A stretch of DNA of 64,000 nucleotides, taken from Lewinellaceae bacterium SD302. GTDB taxonomy: Bacteria > Bacteroidota > Bacteroidia > Chitinophagales > Saprospiraceae. Of the stretch, positions 60,401 through 64,000 are shown piece after piece. The notes beneath the pieces were generated by a model. That model had not been told where the DNA came from. It saw nothing but the letters and a program-made list of their open reading frames with translations, and ran no database searches. Position 1 is the stretch's first letter; every line of letters begins with the position of its first letter. Location: NCBI GenBank assembly GCA_002591745.1, contig PDLQ01000006.1, positions 1 to 64,000 of the forward strand, in the 5' to 3' direction. A program made the position numbers and the translations under genes.

Positions 60401-62198
60401 TGTAGCGATCATCGATATTAAAACCATTGAAGTATGCCAGAAGTAGCGTGCCGTCTGAAAGTAAGGTGAAGTCTGAAAACCGATTGAAGTTCGAATCCAG
60501 AACATTGGCACTGCCAATCCGAAGAATATTTCCAACACCATCCATTTCCTGGAAAACGATTTCGTTATCTACCCGAAGTACCTGCCAGAAGCCTCCGTTA
60601 CCGTTCAGGATAAGGGGTCCGGCGGTTACGATCTCGCCAGCATTGAGGGCGTATACGGAAACTCCGGTTGGACCAAAGCAACTATCCGTAATCGGTGGAT
60701 TGGAAATAAAATAGAAAGAACAATGCTCCTGGCTACAATTACCTTCTTCTACGGTCAGGCAGATTTCGTAGATACCGATTTGGTCGAATAAAAAGAGTAG
60801 CTGTTCATTGCTGCCTTCCACAGTTCCGTTTACGATCCATTCGTAGCTGTTATAGCCAGTAACCGGAGCAGAGAAAAGCACTTCCTGCCCCAACTCCGGT
60901 TGGTTATTCGCGGCAGTGTATTCGGCGTCCATGTCACAAAAAGCCTGAATGAATATAGTCGTTGAATCGGCTAAACACAAGGGGGGCATGCCACCGGCTA
61001 CGAGCTTGATCTGGTAGCTGCCGGGAGCGTCCAGCAATAGGTTGTAATCAACACTGCTACTTTGAAGCACCCCATTTACGTACCACTCGAAACCGTTACC
61101 ATTTACGCTGGTGTTGGTGAAGTTTAGCGTAGTCCCCACTACAAAGGAGGTACCCAACGGACTTTGATCAAAACCAGCCGTCACCACAGCGGGGCAAGGG
61201 GTCTGGCAACCGGGGCTAGTCAGTAAACTGGCCCGAATACCCTCGATGAAAAAGTGCATCCGATCGGTTTGCCCCTGGGTCAGGGCGTTGTAGCAGCCGA
61301 AATTGCCGTAGTCCATATAGTTGTTGAACATGTCGTTCTGATCGGTGGCGAAACCACTATCGGTATCTGTAGAACAGCTGTTGGCGGTGCCGCCACAGGG
61401 TACAGCCACTGTACTCTGGTCCGGGGGCGTATCACAGACGCGGTCGCCGTCCACCAAACAGTCATCGTTTGGGCAGCCGTTGTCGAAAGTATGTGCCAGC
61501 CCCAGACTGTGGCCCATTTCGTGGGTGAGTACGGAATTATTAGCCTCGTTCAGTCCCAGCCAGCGGGCTTCCATCACGATACCGTCCATGGGCAGCCCAT
61601 GAGCGCTGGGGTAATAGGCGTAGCCGGCTACTCCGCAACTACTGGTACAAATCTCCCGGACGATGTAAATATTTATGTATTGGGTCGGGTCCCAGCGCGC
61701 CAGGTTTTTCATGGGGATATCATCGGCAATGCTGGTGATGTTGGTCAGGGGACTTTGGGTGTAGGTGATTCCATTGGTAGGCTGATTGTCTGGCGTGCGT
61801 TGGGCCAGGCAAAATTGAATCTGGGTATTAACTCCCGTGCCCTGATCGTAATAATCACTATTGGCGAAACTCTGGTTTAGCCACTCTATGCCCTGCAGGA
61901 CCCGGGCAGTACTGATGTTTTCCGGACCGTTATCGTGGATGACGTGAACCACGATCGGGATGACGTAAGGTGGGGGATTGCTGCTTTCTTGCTCAGAAAA
62001 GCCAAAACGAAAAAATCTGTTTTCTGCTGACAGTTCAGCTTGATATCTCCGTTCCAGACTGTCGTTGATCCTCAGTTCACGGAGACTCATGCGCAAGTCT
62101 GCCTGTCCGCACTCTAGTGTACTCACCGGTGTCTGGCCTTTAAGCTGAAAGCCAATACAAAGGAGGAGGGTATAAAATAGTTGCTGGGATAATTTCAT
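54453..62198 (-). CDS. Giant secreted M43-type metalloprotease with triplicated beta-propeller-like region and T9SS type B C-terminal domain
   Basis: 2581 residues. The signal peptide MKLSQQLFYTLLLCIGFQL is followed by a metalloprotease domain (about 70-320) with the zinc site HEMGHSLGLAH (HExxHxxGxxH) and 'DPTQYINIYIVREIC', as in pappalysin/cytophagalysin (M43) enzymes. Two PKD-like domains follow (about 340-500). Then come three related blocks of about 450 residues, at roughly 503, 957 and 1404. The last two begin CGLTGEQFAQVW and share 'PPRPGM' and 'WWRELD'. After 'EICDNGIDDDGNGFTDCEDP', a motif of Ca-binding surface proteins, several PKD/SprB-like domains lead to 'VPSAFSPNGDGVNDVFFL' and 'MQIYERWGGLVYER', the T9SS type B ending. 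It is likely cell-surface bound and proteolytic. Confidence 0.88.
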   Translation of the reverse strand: MKLSQQLFYTLLLCIGFQLKGQTPVSTLECGQADLRMSLRELRINDSLERRYQAELSAENRFFRFGFSEQESSNPPPYVIPIVVHVIHDNGPENISTARVLQGIEWLNQSFANSDYYDQGTGVNTQIQFCLAQRTPDNQPTNGITYTQSPLTNITSIADDIPMKNLARWDPTQYINIYIVREICTSSCGVAGYAYYPSAHGLPMDGIVMEARWLGLNEANNSVLTHEMGHSLGLAHTFDNGCPNDDCLVDGDRVCDTPPDQSTVAVPCGGTANSCSTDTDSGFATDQNDMFNNYMDYGNFGCYNALTQGQTDRMHFFIEGIRASLLTSPGCQTPCPAVVTAGFDQSPLGTSFVVGTTLNFTNTSVNGNGFEWYVNGVLQSSSVDYNLLLDAPGSYQIKLVAGGMPPLCLADSTTIFIQAFCDMDAEYTAANNQPELGQEVLFSAPVTGYNSYEWIVNGTVEGSNEQLLFLFDQIGIYEICLTVEEGNCSQEHCSFYFISNPPITDSCFGPTGVSVYALNAGEIVTAGPLILNGNGGFWQVLRVDNEIVFQEMDGVGNILRIGSANVLDSNFNRFSDFTLLSDGTLLLAYFNGFNIDDRYSYFLRYDPDNDAIVYRKEISYPGTLYNLVPIPGINSSDQFLALFDINSESTSNGSNEAWLFDLDGITGDFETNWNYQTTQGGPHTISHGYFNQAGDFQGIGRIGVTALTSSFRAGIARFSTPNNLSSLRLLHRPATTSARLYGSQLIPLEPRVFSVHNGNPTGTSTTTDYWAYLSLWNNDFLNFTVEYRAAGSQRTIIEGTALEGDTLYHLVRSISQQEDFRFVMATDFFGEILWAYRYELPIGELGATSSSVDCRIYATNNSLIIPFTVRGSGAGGTLNDQAAALLRLNLDGTLDDGCVTITPVEVSFTEVDAVNFPFQMDSGERAKIAFDQENQMTDLSYSQYNGCADSCSTSTSDCGLTGEQFAQVWDFGDGISAQGQSIIADGFGGLVTLGSSETEIFVNRLDISGNPIATYTIDIPTGPGTAEVVAVDVTTEGKLLMGGIIPPRPGMNRTGFFARFDLMSNSLDWWRELDDDAEVMGIHILPDSDDFILTGSRLWQNSSGNSSVLFQRRSLADGQLTGTLYEEYDFGSHADQILSSELIGGTLYTATRYSVSNGNAGMRAGVSWYNVNSGAEMLSMIAGPGPSLDSRTYNNSIAIRQNEIYALYRGDLNGTGTTDVSKVYLAKFTTSGQWVWGREYDLLNFPGEYGMSLEILDNHLIISGNGYGPRDLFALRINQANGDVIWAKGYHDGNGNDLAFNLRGDQSMLVTNTAFFFTAYSQSITGQQRPIVIKTNTAGIAPADNCLETYDLSLEINDLDPWNESGLEPWPEPLLDDNYSPGEGTVDIVNLTFCQEPCDDFEGNCGLTGEQFAQVWKNDDHPVTQGLGIISDATGGIIVMGSSETDLFINRLNTNGESQGTYLIEIPTAPGLARIYTLEVTNNNQLIFGGSMPPRPGMIQTAILGCFDLQSNTLVWWRELDEAANISGIHQIDGTDEFVLAATHNGEFNNIYNTVSIQRREISTGAIVNNVYETYRFGNIGSDNLYSSKLVGNTLYGAGRISLNGNATMRASISAFNADDASELLTLASGPAQGVTSRTYNVCFVIDQNEIYTVYRGNLTGTTFPNTSQVYVAKFTTSGQWIWGRSYDILDFDGEYGLNIRLLDDDMIISGHGLEPFNLFTMRLSQANGELIWGKGYRDTNDGDLRMHVGGDQAMLVTNSRILLTGSLETTDGRQYPQLIALNTDGELTSEGCLEAFDLNFETGEVPVWEETALTPMNSTLEDVTFTPAESSLTFEVLTPCLDTCDQQTNEEICDNGIDDDGNGFTDCEDPALSFDCCCLEGPTVMLPPDTTICPGEQILLYPLGSTAGLVVDWSTGESGDTITISDPGQYSITVTDSCGYLAIDSIMIDTLALPGPIDLGPDLEVCDNGVLSLDAGPGYSSYLWSDFTTEQTATFYDPGIYSVTVTDECGNAYSDTVSLATLPATILDLPEIIALCPQDSQLVTASGFATYAWYPLGATSCDNCPAITVYSPAIGDTVIYTLVVSNDAGCFSTDSVMVTTASLAGTSTSVSICAGEVYDFDGTPLTDAGTYTQPSVCGGTDTLELNVLLPPPVVELADTICAGDSVFVFGEWQFEDAILLDTMMAENGCDSVRRFTLNTKTPPVTMSSERICSGDSILIFGVFRSEPGEYAMTFAQPDDLCDSTVIVTLEVDPKPTVNIQVSDDECGLTTAAVDLTGVTVGTTIDWQEPGLFGTTLELESGLYPFTLTNAAGCTLDSFLVVDIPTSVELEISGFSPLCPDEQDGYLLLSPRGTRSLVSINGAAGLQLDSLGGLAAGRYAVSITDTLGCTSDWDIVIDAPTGFQLLLPEDTIIRLGEELQINGRLFSIEESLVDLQWSPLDYLTCDTCLITSSLPTESITYQLLAIDPLGCSRLDSIRISVDKQSRIYVPSAFSPNGDGVNDVFFLNFGPEIEAVEIMQIYERWGGLVYEREDFPPNDPAYGWDGRIGGKTMDPNVFVWHVRVRLLDGRTLDMSGDLTLIR
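56124..56142 (+). repeat. Dispersed 19-bp element, copy 21 (in coding sequence)
   Basis: GGCTGGCAAAGTAGCAAGG. The protease gene reads CTT GCT ACT TTG CCA GCC (LATLPA). Confidence 0.75.
61052..61070 (-). repeat. Dispersed 19-bp element, copy 22 (in coding sequence)
   Basis: CACTGCTACTTTGAAGCAC. The protease gene reads GTG CTT CAA AGT AGC AGT (VLQSSS) in the first PKD-like domain. Confidence 0.7.
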
Positions 62199-62260
62199 GG
62201 GTGGCGCTTAGAAAAGCTTAAAGATAAAATATCTGAGTCAAGAGGAACTATTCTTAACTT

Positions 62261-63115
62261 ATGTCTCTTGACTTTTCCAAACCCCCTGAGATGAAAATAT
62301 TTCCGTACGATGCAAATGACCCCGCGGCATTTTTAGACAGAGCAGAAGAGAGTTGGTCCACCGACCCCGTTTTCAATAATTTGCAGTGGGCGCTGAGCCT
62401 GAGATTCTGCCAGGAAGCGGGCCCCTATGCCGCCGCAATCTTCGAGGAAGCCGGGAATCGCTGGATCGGGCTGCAAACGGTAGCCAAACGCCCGATGATC
62501 CTCAATGGGCCGGATGAACTTTCGGAAGGTGTAGTAAGGGCCATCCTAGATTATTTTCCAGCCTCGGCCGGACTTACAGCCAGTAAAAGTATCGTTGCGC
62601 AATTGGCACCGGCCTGGGGAAAACAGATCGTAGATACCGTGCCCATGTACCTGTATGAACTCTCCGCATTGGACCCTACGGTCAAATTTGAGGGGCAGCT
62701 CCGGCAAGTGGGGCAAAATGATCGTGAGCGACTCGTTCAATGGATAGAGAAATTTGCAATCGCAATCAACGAGCGACTGATCGGAAGAAATTACCGGGAA
62801 GAAGCCGATAAAATGATCGCGGGAGGTCAGATCTGGTTCCTGGAAATTAACGGCCAGGTGGTCAGCATGGCGGGCAGCACACGTTCGGTTGGCGGCGTGG
62901 CCTGTGTAAATTACGTCTATACCCCGGAGGAGTCAAGGGGCAGGGGCTTCGCAAGTAGCAATGTCGGTTTATTAAGTGAATACTTGTTGCGCTCACACCA
63001 AAAGACCTGCCTGTACGCCGAAGAAGGATATCCTGCCAGCAACCGGGTTTACCAAAAACTGGGCTACGAAATCGTCTCAAGGGTAGTAGAGGTAGATTTT
63101 AAGCAGGATAGTTAA
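62261..63115 (+). CDS. GNAT-family N-acetyltransferase
   Basis: 284 residues. The C-terminal half is a GNAT fold: 'GGQIWFLEINGQVVSMAGSTRSVGGVACVNYVYTPEE' (strands 2-4), the acetyl-CoA loop SRGRGFASSNVGLLSEYLL (R-x-x-G-x-A-like, about residues 226-244) and 'CLYAEEGYPASNRVYQKLGYEIV' (helix 4 with the usual Asn and Tyr). The N-terminal 130 residues resemble the first half of two-domain GNATs without an intact CoA loop. The acceptor is unknown. It stands alone between the protease and MATE genes. Confidence 0.85.
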   Translation: MSLDFSKPPEMKIFPYDANDPAAFLDRAEESWSTDPVFNNLQWALSLRFCQEAGPYAAAIFEEAGNRWIGLQTVAKRPMILNGPDELSEGVVRAILDYFPASAGLTASKSIVAQLAPAWGKQIVDTVPMYLYELSALDPTVKFEGQLRQVGQNDRERLVQWIEKFAIAINERLIGRNYREEADKMIAGGQIWFLEINGQVVSMAGSTRSVGGVACVNYVYTPEESRGRGFASSNVGLLSEYLLRSHQKTCLYAEEGYPASNRVYQKLGYEIVSRVVEVDFKQDS

Positions 63116-63124
63116 GGTAGAGGA

Positions 63125-64000
63125 CTAGTGGCCCGGCGGTCTTTCAATTTCCCGCTGCTCACTTTCTGCTATCTTTTTCATTGCGCGCTGAACCAATACG
63201 ACCAGCCAGATAGTAACGATCACGTCGATCCCGGTGGCACCATAATAAACACCACTGAGGCCGAGATAACGGGGTAGGAAAATCATCACCGGCACGAAAA
63301 AAACCAGTTGTCTTGCTACACCGACGATGCTGGCGTATTTGGGCCGGTCTACGGCGGGTAGCCAGGTCAGGGCATTGAAAACCAGGGGCAGCATTGGCAT
63401 CACCAGCATATAGACCCTGAAATGCAATAAGTCGTTTCCGGTAAAGACGACATCCGGCAAAACCAGCCGTAAACTGAGTTCCGGGAAGATGTTCATAAAT
63501 ATCCAGAAAGGAAGGATTATGTACAGCCCCGTCCGGACAAAAAGCCAGTAACTCTCCTGGGTTCGTTTAATCTTTCGGGCACCAAAATTCACTCCGGCAA
63601 TTGGCTGTAAAGCTCGCATTAAACCGAAGAGGGGGGTCATTAAAAGTACTACAATCCGATTGCCGGCGGCAAAAAAGGAGACGTCGTATTCGGAATTATC
63701 GCTTACTCCAACGATGGCATTAAAGATCACCAAAGCCTGAATCAGCCCCATGACACTGAGAATGAACCCGGGAAATCCCAGTTGTAAGATCCGTCTAAAA
63801 ACCCTGGCGTCATACTTCAGAGAAAATGGATTTGCGAGAAAAGACACCTTAGGCCCCGCGAAATAGCGAAACTCCGCGATACAGTAAACGAGCATGCCGG
63901 CATTAGTCGCCCAGGCCGCTCCTGCGATTCCTAAGTCCGTGTAAGAAATGAGTAGGGGAGTGAGGGCCAGGTTCAGCACCAATCCATAAGCCATCATACG
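63125..64000 (-). CDS. MATE-family efflux transporter (C-terminal part, runs off right edge)
   Basis: About 290 visible residues, the C-terminal two thirds of a MATE/MOP transporter (full length about 450). Hydrophobic helices include 'ILQLGFPGFILSVMGLIQALVIFNAIVG', which resembles the start of the second bundle of MATE proteins, 'FAAGNRIVVLLMTPLFGLMRALQPIAGVNFGA' with the conserved 'QPxxGxNFGA' motif, and 'YIILPFWIFMNIFPELSLRLVL'. The reading frame is open to the last base, so the start lies outside the window. It would export drugs or metabolites using an ion gradient. The tail 'SEQREIERPPGH' is hydrophilic. Its stop is 9 bp from the convergent GNAT stop. Confidence 0.9.
   Translation of the reverse strand, partial: RMMAYGLVLNLALTPLLISYTDLGIAGAAWATNAGMLVYCIAEFRYFAGPKVSFLANPFSLKYDARVFRRILQLGFPGFILSVMGLIQALVIFNAIVGVSDNSEYDVSFFAAGNRIVVLLMTPLFGLMRALQPIAGVNFGARKIKRTQESYWLFVRTGLYIILPFWIFMNIFPELSLRLVLPDVVFTGNDLLHFRVYMLVMPMLPLVFNALTWLPAVDRPKYASIVGVARQLVFFVPVMIFLPRYLGLSGVYYGATGIDVIVTIWLVVLVQRAMKKIAESEQREIERPPGH

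Noticed and set aside
2434-61070. The 19-bp element as a promoter (-7 box)
   Set aside because: It contains TACTTTG, which is one base short of TAnnTTTG, and it occurs in both orientations and inside genes.
2434-61070. The 19-bp element as a replication-polarity signal (KOPS/Chi-like)
   Set aside because: About 13 copies are on plus and 10 on minus in one 64-kb stretch, so there is no strand bias. Chi-like use cannot be fully excluded without a genome-wide map.
62950-62970. Possible further copy in the GNAT gene (CGCAAGTAGCAATG)
   Set aside because: It lacks the first core bases and the 5' flank, and the match is within range of chance in coding sequence.

Overview
The window reads as a chromosomal segment of a free-living, probably marine member of the Bacteroidota, most likely the Saprospiria (Lewinella / Neolewinella-like). 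The evidence is: several giant secreted proteins with SprB-type repeats and gliding-motility C-terminal (type IX secretion, T9SS) domains, a PorP/SprF partner protein, a T9SS type A sorting tail, starts without Shine-Dalgarno sequences, and -7 boxes of the Bacteroidota form TAnnTTTG (TATATTTG) before the tRNA pair and on both sides of the folD divergent region. The genus is an inference.

Layout. 1-1400: a possible transposase start at the left edge, the 3' stub of a T9SS cargo gene, a methyltransferase and a 164-bp palindrome. 1.4-6 kb: a short-chain dehydrogenase, a Tat-exported sugar isomerase-like protein, and a two-domain PL7 alginate lyase gene broken by an amber codon in the active-site QIH motif of its first domain. 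6-9.4 kb: a DUF6503-like lipoprotein, an arrestin-like protein, a DUF58 protein, tRNA-Val(GAC) and tRNA-Pro(GGG), then a four-unit tandem array built from the tRNA-Pro 3' end and its terminator. 9.6-14 kb: a pfkA / BadF-type sugar kinase operon with a perfect palindrome upstream, a dodecin, an exported protein, and a saccharopine dehydrogenase-like gene flanked by two related hairpins. 14.5-21.8 kb: a lipoprotein, then an NCS1-like permease translationally coupled to a mannitol dehydrogenase-family enzyme, a CNB-CBS-DUF294 regulator and a DnaQ-like exonuclease. 21.8-34.7 kb (minus strand): two giant SprB-like adhesins around a PorP/SprF gene, followed by a lipoprotein and pyrF. 34.8-43.3 kb: folD, manA, pncA, gamma-glutamyltransferase, a pullulanase-type lipoprotein and an unknown helical protein.

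43.6-54.2 kb is a nitrogen-assimilation block, all on the plus strand: P-II, ammonium transporter, an outer-membrane porin, a eukaryotic-type (GSII) glutamine synthetase and both glutamate synthase subunits. It would carry ammonium from the outer membrane through to glutamate. 54.4-62.2 kb is one 2581-residue secreted M43-type metalloprotease with about 450 residues repeated three times. A GNAT acetyltransferase and the 3' part of a MATE transporter end the window.

The most unusual signal belongs to no gene. A 19-bp element with consensus GRCTANCAAAGTAGCARWG (core CAAAGTAGC) occurs at least 22 times with an intact core, plus degenerate copies. It lies on both strands, mostly between genes, sometimes as inverted pairs, and inside genes almost always in one of two reading frames (encoding ATL or QSS). 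Its density and behaviour resemble DNA-uptake-type or other genome-wide signal sequences. I do not know of a description of it.
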